Assembly: GCA_012964825.1 (NCBI GenBank)
Contig: DTTI01000028.1
Span: 1 to 64,000, forward strand
Origin: Candidatus Neomarinimicrobiota bacterium
GTDB lineage: Bacteria > Fidelibacterota > Marinisomatia > Marinisomatales > S15-B10
Direction: 5' to 3'
Length of the DNA stretch: 64,000 bases
The notes under the pieces: model-generated
What the model saw: the letters and a program-made list of their open reading frames with translations, nothing else
Databases searched by the model: none
Told to the model about the DNA's origin: nothing
Position numbers and translations under genes: made by a program
Shown: positions 1-8,293 of the stretch, one piece after another
Layout of the letters: every line of letters starts with the position of its first letter
How positions within the stretch are numbered: the stretch's first letter is position 1

Positions 1-99
1 GAAGCCATGAGAGAAGCGATTTCAGCAGGGGCGAGAATTGTCGGTTCCTGTTGCGGCTCAGGTCCGGAACACACAAGGGCACTCAGAACCCTTTTGTGA
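1..99 (+). CDS. Homocysteine S-methyltransferase family protein, C-terminal end only
   Basis: The window opens inside this gene; 32 codons and a TGA stop are visible. The peptide carries GSCCGSGPEHTRALR, matching the C-terminal zinc-site motif (G-G-C-C-G-x-x-P-x-H-I) of homocysteine S-methyltransferases, where the paired cysteines bind the zinc that activates homocysteine thiolate. The same motif appears in full-length MetH in this window (Cys302-Cys303), which supports the call. Whether the whole gene is a single-domain methyltransferase or part of a larger protein cannot be seen. The next gene (MarR family) follows after 49 bp on the same strand. Confidence 0.72.
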   Translation, partial: EAMREAISAGARIVGSCCGSGPEHTRALRTLL

Positions 100-133
100 G
101 TTTGTGATGATTGTTTCGCTAACAGAGAGTTAA

Positions 134-146
134 TTGTAACTTACAA
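134..146. promoter_or_regulatory. 13-bp palindrome just before the MarR gene, candidate operator
   Basis: TTGTAACTTACAA is a perfect inverted repeat around a central C and ends 2 bp before the ATG of the MarR-type regulator. MarR proteins usually bind short palindromes and repress their own genes, so autoregulation is a reasonable inference. The shared core TGTAACTT also occurs twice in the divergent promoter region at 19978-20023. Binding is not shown by sequence alone. Confidence 0.4.
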
Positions 147-148
147 CC

Positions 149-574
149 ATGGATTTCGGTGAACTGCTGAATGAACTTGCCCTCTCTCTGAATGCTCTTC
201 ACCGCCGCAATGTTTGCGGACAGGGGGAAACTTTGGCACAATGTTTCATTCTTTCATCCGTTCCTGATGATGGTATACATATGAGTAGCCTCGCCAGGAA
301 ACTAGGCATAGACAACAGCACCTTGACACGACTGATGGAAAATCTAGAAAAACACAATTTGGCATTTCGGAAAAGAGGTGAGAATGACAGGCGGCTTGTT
401 AATGTCTTCCTGTCGGAACAAGGCCAGGCTGTCATGTCCCGGTTTGAGGAGCGTATTGAAGATCTTGGCAGTCGAATCCTTGAGGACCTGCCACCTGAGA
501 AGCGGGAACCGGTGAAGGAATCTCTGGAATTGCTATTGTGGAGTCTTTCAAAAGAACTTTTACGAACGAGCTGA
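149..574 (+). CDS. MarR-family transcriptional regulator
   Basis: A 141-residue protein of typical MarR length. The winged helix-turn-helix lies at about residues 40-95: MSSLARKLGIDNSTLTRLMENLEKHNLAFRKR is the recognition region, followed by the wing with the conserved DRR (NDRRLVNVFLSEQG). Flanking helices would form the dimer interface. MarR proteins usually repress neighbouring genes and release DNA on binding a small ligand; the ligand cannot be read from the sequence. Its stop lies 23 bp before the chosen mutY start, so the two are probably cotranscribed. The palindrome at 134-146 may be its own operator. Confidence 0.85.
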   Translation: MDFGELLNELALSLNALHRRNVCGQGETLAQCFILSSVPDDGIHMSSLARKLGIDNSTLTRLMENLEKHNLAFRKRGENDRRLVNVFLSEQGQAVMSRFEERIEDLGSRILEDLPPEKREPVKESLELLLWSLSKELLRTS

Positions 575-597
575 TCTATAATTTGCAGAATACAAGG

Positions 598-1671
598 ATG
601 CACAGTCGTTTTTCATCGCTCCTTCTACAGTGGTATGACAAGGCCCAGAGGGATTTGCCGTGGCGGGGAGAGGAGGACCCTTACAAAATCTGGCTCTCAG
701 AAGTGATGTTGCAGCAGACACAGGTTGATACAGTGATACCTTATTACAGAAAGTGGGTGGAACGTTTCCCTTCCGTCGAGTCTGTGGCATTGGCCACTCA
801 GGATGAACTCCTCAAGTTCTGGGAAGGTCTCGGTTACTATTCACGTTGCCGAAATTTCCACAAGGCATGTAAGATTGTTACTGCCGGGCACGGTGGAAAA
901 GTACCAGGTGAATGGGAGACATTTCTCAGCCTCCCTGGGGTGGGGGGTTACACTGCTGCCGCTGTGTTATCTATCGCATTTAATCAACCTTACTTTGTCA
1001 TTGACGGAAATGTGAAGCGCGTCATGGCTCGTCTACTCGCATTTAGTGATATAGTCGAAAAAGGGACAGCTCTCTTTGAAGGAAAACTGGATAAATGGCT
1101 TAATCAGGACCGCCCCGGTGATTTTAATGAAGCCATGATGGAATTGGGAAGTCAGATTTGCCGACGGAATGAGCCCCACTGCTTTGAATGTCCTGTAGAA
1201 TATTTCTGTAAGGCAAAAGCAGAAGGGAATCCTGTTGTGTATCCCAATATTCCTAAAAAGAAAGAACGGCCACACAAAACAATCGTGGCCGGAATCATCT
1301 GGAATGATGGCAAGTTTCTCATTCAAAAGAGACCAGATGCAGGACTTTTGGGTGGTCTGTGGGAGTTTCCCGGAGGTAAAGTAGAAAACGGTGAGGCGTT
1401 GGACAATACCCTCGTCCGGGAGATACGAGAGGAAACAGGATTAAGCGTTGAGCCAGGCAAAAAAGTAGGTGCTGTTGATCACGCATACACGCACTTCTCT
1501 ATCACGTTGCACCTTTATCACTGTAAACTATCCAGGTCTCTGAAAGCCAACGATGCCCTCGATACTCATCGTTGGATCCAGCCAGAGGAGCGGTCTCAAT
1601 TTGCTTTTCCTGGTGCAAATCACAAATTGTTCCATATACTTGAATCTCAATCATGGACAAATCATGAGTGA
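598..1671 (+). CDS. mutY: A/G-specific adenine glycosylase MutY with intact C-terminal Nudix box
   Basis: MutY removes adenine mispaired with 8-oxoguanine. The 357-residue product has catalytic Glu35 (WLSEVMLQQTQ), the helix-hairpin-helix LPGVGGYTAAAVLS followed by the conserved Asp (VIDGNVKRV), and a 4Fe-4S loop with cysteines spaced C-x6-C-x2-C-x5-C. The C-terminal domain reads 8-oxoG and is Nudix-like; in most MutY proteins the Nudix box is degenerate, but here all residues of G-x5-E-x7-RE-U-x-EE-x-G-U are present. I chose ATG 598 because MutY proteins begin close to the LLxWYDxxxRDLPWR stretch; an upstream GTG at 538 would overlap the MarR gene by 37 bp and add 20 unmatched residues. Confidence 0.93.
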   Translation: MHSRFSSLLLQWYDKAQRDLPWRGEEDPYKIWLSEVMLQQTQVDTVIPYYRKWVERFPSVESVALATQDELLKFWEGLGYYSRCRNFHKACKIVTAGHGGKVPGEWETFLSLPGVGGYTAAAVLSIAFNQPYFVIDGNVKRVMARLLAFSDIVEKGTALFEGKLDKWLNQDRPGDFNEAMMELGSQICRRNEPHCFECPVEYFCKAKAEGNPVVYPNIPKKKERPHKTIVAGIIWNDGKFLIQKRPDAGLLGGLWEFPGGKVENGEALDNTLVREIREETGLSVEPGKKVGAVDHAYTHFSITLHLYHCKLSRSLKANDALDTHRWIQPEERSQFAFPGANHKLFHILESQSWTNHE

Positions 1672-1735
1672 TCTGCAATATCATCTGATCCGACTTGCAA
1701 GAAAATTAGATAAATTTGCAGGGTCATCACTATGA
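1664..1735 (+). CDS. Possible 23-residue small protein between mutY and plsC
   Basis: An ATG inside the last codons of mutY opens a 23-codon frame that ends with TGA overlapping the plsC ATG (ATGA). The peptide MSDLQYHLIRLARKLDKFAG could form a basic amphipathic helix. Tight coupling at both ends fits either a real small protein or a translational-coupling frame that carries ribosomes across the 60-bp gap. No family is recognised, and such a short frame can arise by chance. Confidence 0.25.
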   Translation: MSDLQYHLIRLARKLDKFAGSSL

Positions 1736-2595
1736 GTTGGTGGATTTGGCTTGTTGCTGCTGTTTTGGTCTTTTTTGCCATTACCGCCGGTAAGATACTC
1801 AGGACGACTGAGGTTCATGGTCAAGAGACATCTGGGGAAACCACTTCACCCTTCGATTTCCGCCACTCAATTTTTTCTTTCATTTTTTATCCCATAGGTT
1901 TTTTCACATTTGTTTTTACTGTTCTTACGCTGACACCACTGATCTTTGTTTTTCATCCTAAACGTGTACATTGGGCTATCCGTTTTTACGGGAGATTGAT
2001 GCTCTTGAGTTTTGGCGTCATTGTTCGGCTGGAGGGGAAGGAAAAACTCAAACGGGAAAAGGCATATCTTCTTCTCATCAATCATGAGTCGCTATTTGAT
2101 GTGTTTCTCATGGCGTGTCTCACATTTCGTCAGGTAACAGCCTTGGGTGCTGCTTATCAGTTCAAATTGCCACTTTGGGGACTTATGCTGAAACGTTACG
2201 GCATCATCCCTTTAATGAGAAGGAACATCAGTGAAGCGATGGAAGCTGTAGAAATGGCACGGGAGAAGCTTGAATCAGGCATTTGCGTTTTCATAGCACC
2301 GGAAGGAACGCGTACTGAAACAGGAGAGTTGAAACCTTTTAAAAAAGGGCCGTTTCACCTGGCATTTGGTGCAAGGGCCGATATTTTGTTCGCCGTTTTT
2401 AAAGGGGCGTTCGAGATCAAACGAAAAACTGACTGGCGCATCCGACCGGGAATTATAACTATTGATGTTGGTGATTTTATCTTATACGAAGATTATAAGG
2501 ATGACACCATTGAAGAACTTCAGTCCTTGGCTCGCAGTGAAATGCTAAGATTGTTGGGTAAAGAAAATAGGTCAGAAGAAGGGGCACCCACATGA
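1732..2595 (+). CDS. plsC: 1-acyl-sn-glycerol-3-phosphate acyltransferase (PlsC family)
   Basis: The enzyme transfers an acyl chain to lysophosphatidic acid, making phosphatidic acid at the inner membrane. It is 287 residues long. The N-terminus has hydrophobic segments at about residues 3-20 and 45-80, followed by the acyltransferase block I NHESLFD (residues 117-123, the HX4D catalytic motif) and block III PEGTRTETGELKPFKKG with the phosphate-binding EGTR. The start follows a GTCATCACT context and overlaps the stop of a 23-codon frame. The longer N-terminal membrane region than in the shortest PlsC proteins is common in FCB bacteria. Confidence 0.88.
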   Translation: MSWWIWLVAAVLVFFAITAGKILRTTEVHGQETSGETTSPFDFRHSIFSFIFYPIGFFTFVFTVLTLTPLIFVFHPKRVHWAIRFYGRLMLLSFGVIVRLEGKEKLKREKAYLLLINHESLFDVFLMACLTFRQVTALGAAYQFKLPLWGLMLKRYGIIPLMRRNISEAMEAVEMAREKLESGICVFIAPEGTRTETGELKPFKKGPFHLAFGARADILFAVFKGAFEIKRKTDWRIRPGIITIDVGDFILYEDYKDDTIEELQSLARSEMLRLLGKENRSEEGAPT

Positions 2596-2705
2596 TCGAC
2601 TTCTTTGGGCTTTCCATCTCTCAGTGAAGTGGGCAGGGCAACTTTTTGTGACAGTCTTTCTCGCTGCACTCTTTTTTAAATTCGGAATGTATTATTGATC
2701 TAATT

Positions 2706-3407
2706 GTGCAAAACAGAACCAAACAGCTTATTCTTTTCGACATCGATGGTACCCTCATCCATCCCGGAACAGTGGCGCGAAAACTTTTGGACAACATGGT
2801 GGAGGAGGTGGCGAATTCATCCCCGAAGCTCAAGGTGGAAGATGTTGCCGGTTATACTGACCCCATTATCTTGGAAACAGCTCTGAAACAGCTCGACTAT
2901 ACAGATGGTTCCTTATCAGACATAATAGAGACAATACTCTCCAATTACCCCGCTCGTTTGAAGGAAGTTTTTGACGATCATGAAGATGCTTATGTGTATG
3001 ACGATGCTGTGAAACTCTCTAAGGCGTGTAAAGATGAAGGGTGGCAAGTGGGACTTCTTACCGGCAATGTCCGTAAAGCGGCGGAGATCAAGTTGAAACG
3101 CTTCAAACTTTGGGACATTTTCGAGTTTGGGCTGTTCGGCAGCGATGCACGAGGCAGGGAAGATTTGGTCTGGATGGCCGAAGAGGCGGCGTGGGAGGCA
3201 CTGGGAGAATCTTATACTCATGACAGAATGGTTCTTGTTGGAGATACAGCCCAGGATGCAACGGCGGCGCGGGCCAATGGTGTCCGTTCTCTCATTGTCT
3301 GCAGGCGGTTGGAGAGTCGGACCGCCATCGAGGCAGCGAATCCCACCTGGTTGGTTGATTCACTGGAAGAAACAGAAAGGATAATATCATGGCTGAAGGC
3401 GGAATAG
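2706..3407 (+). CDS. HAD-superfamily hydrolase, phosphoglycolate-phosphatase-like
   Basis: A 233-residue phosphatase with all HAD motifs: motif I FDIDGTL (nucleophile Asp12, acid/base Asp14), motif II LLTGNV, a motif III lysine region, and motif IV LVGDTAQDATAARANG. The helical cap between motifs I and II (C1 type) resembles phosphoglycolate phosphatase Gph, but the substrate cannot be assigned with certainty. The start is GTG; no in-frame ATG lies close enough to preserve motif I. Its 3' end overlaps the next gene by 19 bp, suggesting cotranscription. Confidence 0.82.
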   Translation: MQNRTKQLILFDIDGTLIHPGTVARKLLDNMVEEVANSSPKLKVEDVAGYTDPIILETALKQLDYTDGSLSDIIETILSNYPARLKEVFDDHEDAYVYDDAVKLSKACKDEGWQVGLLTGNVRKAAEIKLKRFKLWDIFEFGLFGSDARGREDLVWMAEEAAWEALGESYTHDRMVLVGDTAQDATAARANGVRSLIVCRRLESRTAIEAANPTWLVDSLEETERIISWLKAE

Positions 3408-3883
3408 TCTACAATCTCTATCTCATTACACACTTTGTTTTGGCATCGGTTTGGCTCGGTGTGGCATTTTATCTAGATTTCATATTTCTAAGCGGCTTCC
3501 ATAAAGCGACAGTTGAAGGAAAGAAAACAATGATTATACAAATGCGTACTTTGTCCGATAAAACTGAGATGGTGGCTTCATTCTTTTTGCCGCTTGTAGG
3601 CGTACTCATGCTTATCGATCGGACGTTTTGGCTGAAGGTGGGCGTTATGCATGGGAAAATAACTATCGCTCTTATCGCCATAGGCCTCTATCATGCCTCC
3701 CGAGGTGTACTGAGAAAATTGGAAACAGCTCTAAATGATGGAAGCCCAACGGAAAGATTGCAGAAACGTTATGTCCTGTTTAGGATGATTGTTCTTGTTT
3801 TCCTTGTTTCCATCGTAGCCATGATGATTTCCTACAAAGGAGTCGTATCGACTTTCTTCCTTATCAGTTCCTGGCTCGGTTGA
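3389..3883 (+). CDS. Small integral membrane protein with four predicted helices
   Basis: A 164-residue hydrophobic protein. Four transmembrane stretches are visible at about residues 8-33, 57-75, 85-105 and 128-155, with a conserved-looking His in helix 1 (LITHFVLASVWLGVAFYLDF) and His in helices 2-3. The pattern of His plus WxG in the first helix resembles small haem-associated membrane families (HemJ, CopD, DUF2269-like), but I cannot place it confidently. It starts inside the 3' end of the HAD gene and precedes a thioredoxin-like gene by 20 bp. Membrane location is secure; function is unknown. Confidence 0.6.
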   Translation: MAEGGIVYNLYLITHFVLASVWLGVAFYLDFIFLSGFHKATVEGKKTMIIQMRTLSDKTEMVASFFLPLVGVLMLIDRTFWLKVGVMHGKITIALIAIGLYHASRGVLRKLETALNDGSPTERLQKRYVLFRMIVLVFLVSIVAMMISYKGVVSTFFLISSWLG

Positions 3884-3903
3884 ACCAGTAATCATAAGTC
3901 ACG

Positions 3904-4440
3904 TTGAAGGAACACCATCCCCACGAATACTCCGAAATTGAGTCCTTCTCAGATGTCCCACTGGCCCAAGAACTGAACTTTTCCGTTCTAACCCATTCGG
4001 GTGGCCAGAAATTGCTTTTGGGGAAATATGAAACAGAAGGTTTCCCCAAGGTGTTACTTATTTCATTCATGGCTGAATGGTGCCCCAATTGCCATTATGA
4101 AACACCGGTGCTGAACAGCATTTACAATGCATGGCACAGCAGCGGTTTTGATATGATCATTGTGGCGGAATATTCAGATCCGGATGTGTGGGAGCATAGG
4201 TTCATGCAGAAACATGGTATTCACATACCCTATGTTCTTGGCGAGTTAAATGAGAAAAATGAATCCCTGAGAGACAACATTGCACACACCCGTATCCGAA
4301 AATTAATGAATGATCGGCGAGTGTGGGGCGTACCGCTTCATATTTTGATAGTTGCTGGAAGTCTGAAAGAGGCCTGTTTTGTTACTGGCGAGTTTAAACC
4401 CGGCGCACTGGAACAGTTTTTGAAAGATCACGTTAGCTAA
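3904..4440 (+). CDS. Thioredoxin-like (TlpA/redoxin-type) protein
   Basis: A 178-residue protein with a thioredoxin fold. The active site is WCPNC (Trp59, Cys60, Cys63) after a beta strand VLLISFMAEW, and a candidate cis-proline loop is VWGVPLH. No clear signal peptide is visible, so it may be cytoplasmic, or the start may be wrong: the only start keeping the frame is TTG at 3904, as the next ATG falls inside the fold. It probably acts as a disulfide reductase or thiol-based transfer protein. The gene ends 53 bp before a convergent gene. Confidence 0.72.
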   Translation: MKEHHPHEYSEIESFSDVPLAQELNFSVLTHSGGQKLLLGKYETEGFPKVLLISFMAEWCPNCHYETPVLNSIYNAWHSSGFDMIIVAEYSDPDVWEHRFMQKHGIHIPYVLGELNEKNESLRDNIAHTRIRKLMNDRRVWGVPLHILIVAGSLKEACFVTGEFKPGALEQFLKDHVS

Positions 4441-4492
4441 AAGTTACATCATAAACGAATCAACCTTTGAGAGAGGCATTCCCCTTATCATT

Positions 4493-6007
4493 CTAGAAAT
4501 TTAGATTGAAGCGGAAAGTGGTTTCCCAGGTATTCCTGCCACCGAGAGCCCATGCAATATTTATACGCCAGTCCAGGTCCTCATTGCCAATCCCAATGCC
4601 CACAGCTGAAATTGCACTGTCCGTGATCGAGCTGAAATCTGAAAATGAGTAATCGCTCTTGTCCCATGCATGACCGGCATCGAAAAAGAGAGAAAAGTAG
4701 TGATCACCGCTCATAAAATCAGGGAGGAGTATCAGTTCGGTATTCATTTGCATCATTCTGTTCCCGGTCTGCACTTTGTATGGGTGGGCGCTGACCGAGC
4801 CCAGTCCTCCCACACCAAAAGCCCTAAATTGTGGCAGTTCACCCTTGGAATTCCCCACCATGGTCCGGCTGTGGAAAACAATATTAGGGGACAGCTCCCA
4901 GTTGAAAGAAGCTGTGGCTGAAAGTCTGTCGAATTTCTCCAAGCTGTCCGCAGCCAGAGTTGTCTCACCCTCTAAAATGATGCTCAAGCCCGTGGCGAGA
5001 AAACTTTTGTGAACAGCACCCAGGCTTACTGTGCCTGCTACGGAGGAAACGTTTCCTCCCAGAAGTTGAAGGGGCGACCGGAACTCTCTTTCTCCATGGA
5101 ACCATTGGGCAAGGCGATTAGTAGGTTTAAAAGAAGAGGTATATACTGATCGATAGGCGACTTTACTCTCAAGGTTGTCAACGTGGAAAGCAGCGCCTGC
5201 TTCATACCCTTTTTCATTCCACCTGTCGTAAAAATCCTGTCTCGCAAACAAAACGGCAAGGGAGTTTTCTGATACTGGTAATCTGAAGGCGTCATCGGTG
5301 CGGCTCTCACGAAAAGCTGAAAAGAACAGGGAGGGACCATTGTTGATACCGAATGATTTTTCTATGGTTGTTCGTCCTGCCCACTGTTTTTGTCCAAACC
5401 GGTAACCAAGACTGAAATATATTTTGAATGAGGATGTTCCATCTCGGTCAAATCGCCAGTCAAAAGGGGTCCAGACGAACCCTTCATCTTTATTATAGAT
5501 AAATCCACTGACATCCGGATGGATGGAAAGCAATTTATGTTTTTCTTCATAGTCGGGGGAATCATCATCAAATTCAAAGGTATCCGATCTCTTCTTAGAT
5601 TGGGGCCCCTCATTACGGGAAAGATTAATTCCTTCTCGGATATTGGCTTGGACAATCTCACCGTTTATGATGGAACCTTCTTTCCTAAAAATTGACCCCC
5701 CAATGGCCACCACCCGGCCATTGACGACGGCGGTGGATTCAAGGCAGGCGTCCCCACCCACCACAATAATCTGTCCGTCCACGGTTCCAGCCACGAAGAG
5801 ATCACCGCCTAAAACACGAACATTTTCTTTCGATATCTGGCCTGCTCTTACATAATAGTCGCCGAAAAACTTGATCTCGATCCCTGTCTCCTCGAACTCT
5901 TGAAGTGGGTCAAGGGATTCCATGGCCACTGTGGTATCTACTTCCTGAGCGGTCGACAATTGGAACATTGCCACTATAGAGAAAACCGTTGTTAATGTGT
6001 TCCTCAT
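4493..6007 (-). CDS. Outer-membrane beta-barrel protein with bactofilin-like N-terminal repeats
   Basis: A 504-residue secreted protein. A signal peptide ends near AQ (residues 1-20). Residues about 45-125 hold short beta repeats with GG-D-x-x-V-x-G-x-hydrophobic spacing (VLGGDLFVAGTVDG, VVGGDACLES, AIGGSI), like the strand ladders of bactofilins. The rest is alternating beta-strand sequence with a GGLGSV...GNRM segment resembling the conserved lid/strand region of Omp85-type barrels, and it ends in Phe, as many outer-membrane barrels do. It begins directly after the stop of the DUF4097 gene, so the two are cotranscribed and probably act together at the cell surface. Exact function is unknown. 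Confidence 0.6.
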   Translation of the reverse strand: MRNTLTTVFSIVAMFQLSTAQEVDTTVAMESLDPLQEFEETGIEIKFFGDYYVRAGQISKENVRVLGGDLFVAGTVDGQIIVVGGDACLESTAVVNGRVVAIGGSIFRKEGSIINGEIVQANIREGINLSRNEGPQSKKRSDTFEFDDDSPDYEEKHKLLSIHPDVSGFIYNKDEGFVWTPFDWRFDRDGTSSFKIYFSLGYRFGQKQWAGRTTIEKSFGINNGPSLFFSAFRESRTDDAFRLPVSENSLAVLFARQDFYDRWNEKGYEAGAAFHVDNLESKVAYRSVYTSSFKPTNRLAQWFHGEREFRSPLQLLGGNVSSVAGTVSLGAVHKSFLATGLSIILEGETTLAADSLEKFDRLSATASFNWELSPNIVFHSRTMVGNSKGELPQFRAFGVGGLGSVSAHPYKVQTGNRMMQMNTELILLPDFMSGDHYFSLFFDAGHAWDKSDYSFSDFSSITDSAISAVGIGIGNEDLDWRINIAWALGGRNTWETTFRFNLNF

Positions 6008-7258
6008 CTAATCTTCCCGCCTGATTCTGATTGTTCCCATGGACGTCTCAACATGGACGTTGAACTTTCCGCCGTTGATGCTCTCTTCACCCTGGGTGAC
6101 AGCGTGAGAAGCTGAAATTTCCATGGGAAAGTCTGAAAGAATCACTTCTCCAGGTTTTCTACCTGGGTAAAGAATCCGAAGTCGGAAGCTGGCAGGAAAA
6201 TCTTCCGGCAAGGTCACTTCAATATCCCCACCTGATGTTTTCACATCAATCTCGTGGTCTTCATACTGCCTGTCCCAGATTTTTGACAGTGAAATGTCAC
6301 CGCCGGATGTTCTCCCGTGAAAGGCGCCGTGTACCACCTCAGCGTTTATCTCACCGCCCGATGTCCAAACCTTTGTTTCTCCTCTCACGTCCACAATCTT
6401 AATATTCCCGCCGGAGATGGAAGCTTCAAGATCACCGGTAATATCCTTAAGATCAAGGTCACCACCGCTGGTATGCAGGTCAATGGTTGTTTCAGCGATG
6501 AGCTCACGAGCTGTAATCTTACCTGCGCTGGTTCGGGCGTAGATATCCCTGCCTACCAGATTATAAAGGTCGATATCTCCGCCTGAAGTCTCCAGTGAGA
6601 TACTACCCTGAATATTTTTCGTCTCTATGTCGCCCCCGGATGTTGTTGCACTTAATTCACCTTTCAAATCACTGAATTGGAGGCTCCCACCAGAAGTCCT
6701 TGCGGAGATTCCCCCACTGAGGTTATGGCCTTCAATATCTCCACCCAAAGTATTTACCGACATTTTTCCCGTTAGATCTCTTAGGTTAATATCCCCGCCG
6801 GAAGTTGAGATATCCATTTCGCCCTGGAGTGAGGCAAGTTCAATATTTCCGCCGCGGCAGTCCAGAGCTACGGAAAAAATCTGTGGGACAGTAATGACCA
6901 AGTTGTCATTAATCCGGCGCCGCCACTCTGTTTTCCCTTCTACAATTATGACTGTTTTCCCTGTTTCATCTTCTGTCTGATTTACAGTTACCTTGGCCTC
7001 CTGGTACAAGTTTCGGGCGCGCTTTTCAGAATTCGCTTTAATGTTTGTTTCATTCACGATTGTCACCGCATTGTCGGATTTGCCTGTGACTGTGATATCT
7101 CCGCGGAAATTCTTTACAATCAACTCACCTCCTGAGGAAACCTTAAATGTGTAACTAGATTTTGCCTCATACCTGTTATAAGACAGCTGTTGGAGATCCT
7201 GTGCGATTAACAGCGAAGGAATCATTAATACAAAAATATATCTATGTAATGAGACCAT
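6008..7258 (-). CDS. DUF4097-family beta-helix (putative adhesin) secreted protein
   Basis: A 416-residue protein with a signal peptide (about residues 1-19, ending LLIAQ). From about residue 140 to 350 it is a ladder of roughly 20-residue repeats containing T-S-G-G-D-I, such as ISTSGGDINLRDLTG and ATTSGGDIETKNIQG, which is the signature of the DUF4097 family, predicted to form a right-handed beta solenoid. The C-terminus returns to a globular beta segment. Such proteins are often annotated as adhesins without experimental proof. It is followed without gap by the beta-barrel gene, suggesting a paired surface function. Confidence 0.75.
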   Translation of the reverse strand: MVSLHRYIFVLMIPSLLIAQDLQQLSYNRYEAKSSYTFKVSSGGELIVKNFRGDITVTGKSDNAVTIVNETNIKANSEKRARNLYQEAKVTVNQTEDETGKTVIIVEGKTEWRRRINDNLVITVPQIFSVALDCRGGNIELASLQGEMDISTSGGDINLRDLTGKMSVNTLGGDIEGHNLSGGISARTSGGSLQFSDLKGELSATTSGGDIETKNIQGSISLETSGGDIDLYNLVGRDIYARTSAGKITARELIAETTIDLHTSGGDLDLKDITGDLEASISGGNIKIVDVRGETKVWTSGGEINAEVVHGAFHGRTSGGDISLSKIWDRQYEDHEIDVKTSGGDIEVTLPEDFPASFRLRILYPGRKPGEVILSDFPMEISASHAVTQGEESINGGKFNVHVETSMGTIRIRRED

Positions 7259-7337
7259 TTTATTATTACATGATCTTATTCCCAGAGGGTCTGTAAAAGT
7301 TAGGCTGAGGAGAGAAAAGTGGAAAGAGGAGAGGTGA

Positions 7338-8273
7338 TTAAAGTCCAGTCTCGGAAACGGTGACTTTTATCTTCTCAAGCGTGCTTTGAAGCAACTCTTT
7401 TTCTTGGTCAGTAAGATCCACTTCCAGAATTTTTTCAACACCACCAGCACCTATAACCGCCGGTACACCGATAAAATAGCCGTCGATCCCATATTCACCT
7501 TCACAGTAAGCGGTGGAAGGGATGACCCGTTTCTTATCTCTGAGGCACGCTTCAATCATTTCTGTGATGGCAGCAGCAGGGCTGAAGAAAGCACTCCCTT
7601 TTCCGTAGAGTTTCACCAGTTCTGTTCCTGCTTCCTGGACCCGCTTTACGATGGCATCGATCTCCTTTTGAGCAAGGACGTCGGTCAGGGGTACGCCCCC
7701 CACAGTTGCAGTCCTTGTTATGGGAACCATGGTGGGTCCGTGACCGCCCATAACAATACATGAAACATCCTGAACCGAAAGACCCGTCTCCATGGCGATA
7801 AAGGTCCGGAAACGGGCATTGTCCAGAGCGCCAGCCATGCCTACTACGCGATTTTTTGGGAGACCGCTCACCTTGTAAAAGGCGTAAACTATGGCGTCCA
7901 GCGGGTTGGAAACAACAATGACAAAAGCGTCAGAAGCATATTTCTTAACATTTTCCGCTACGTTGGAAATAATATTGAGGTTGGTCTCCAAAAGATCTTC
8001 CCGGGTCATGCCCGGTTTCCGGGGCACTCCGGCGGTAATGGCAACCACATCAGCTCCTTCAATTCCGCTGAAATCACTAGTCCCGAACAGATCGGAATCG
8101 TAACCGTCATGGGGGCGTGCTTCCATGATGTCCAGTGCCTTACCTTTTACCATTCCTTCAACTTCAGGTATGTCTACGATTACAACATCGCCAAGCTCTT
8201 TCTGGGCGCAGGCCAAGGCTAGGACGCCGCCAATCTGACCACCACCTATGAGGGCAATCTTTTTTCTGGACAT
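7338..8273 (-). CDS. mdh: Malate dehydrogenase (LDH-like type)
   Basis: Interconverts malate and oxaloacetate with NAD in the TCA cycle. The 311-residue protein has the Rossmann motif GGGQIGG near the N-terminus, acidic VDIPE at the end of strand 2 (NAD preference), the substrate loop AGVPRKPGMTRED with arginines that select a dicarboxylate, VVSNPLDA, and the catalytic His in VMGGHGPTMVP. The arginine in the mobile loop distinguishes malate from lactate dehydrogenase. It lies 20 bp downstream of rpmA. Fumarase and 2-oxoglutarate:ferredoxin oxidoreductase genes are also in this window. Confidence 0.95.
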   Translation of the reverse strand: MSRKKIALIGGGQIGGVLALACAQKELGDVVIVDIPEVEGMVKGKALDIMEARPHDGYDSDLFGTSDFSGIEGADVVAITAGVPRKPGMTREDLLETNLNIISNVAENVKKYASDAFVIVVSNPLDAIVYAFYKVSGLPKNRVVGMAGALDNARFRTFIAMETGLSVQDVSCIVMGGHGPTMVPITRTATVGGVPLTDVLAQKEIDAIVKRVQEAGTELVKLYGKGSAFFSPAAAITEMIEACLRDKKRVIPSTAYCEGEYGIDGYFIGVPAVIGAGGVEKILEVDLTDQEKELLQSTLEKIKVTVSETGL

Positions 8274-8293
8274 TGGTTCTGTCGGTAAGAGTT

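Noticed and set aside
538-597. Upstream GTG start for mutY
   Set aside because: It would overlap the MarR gene and add 20 residues not present in the family.
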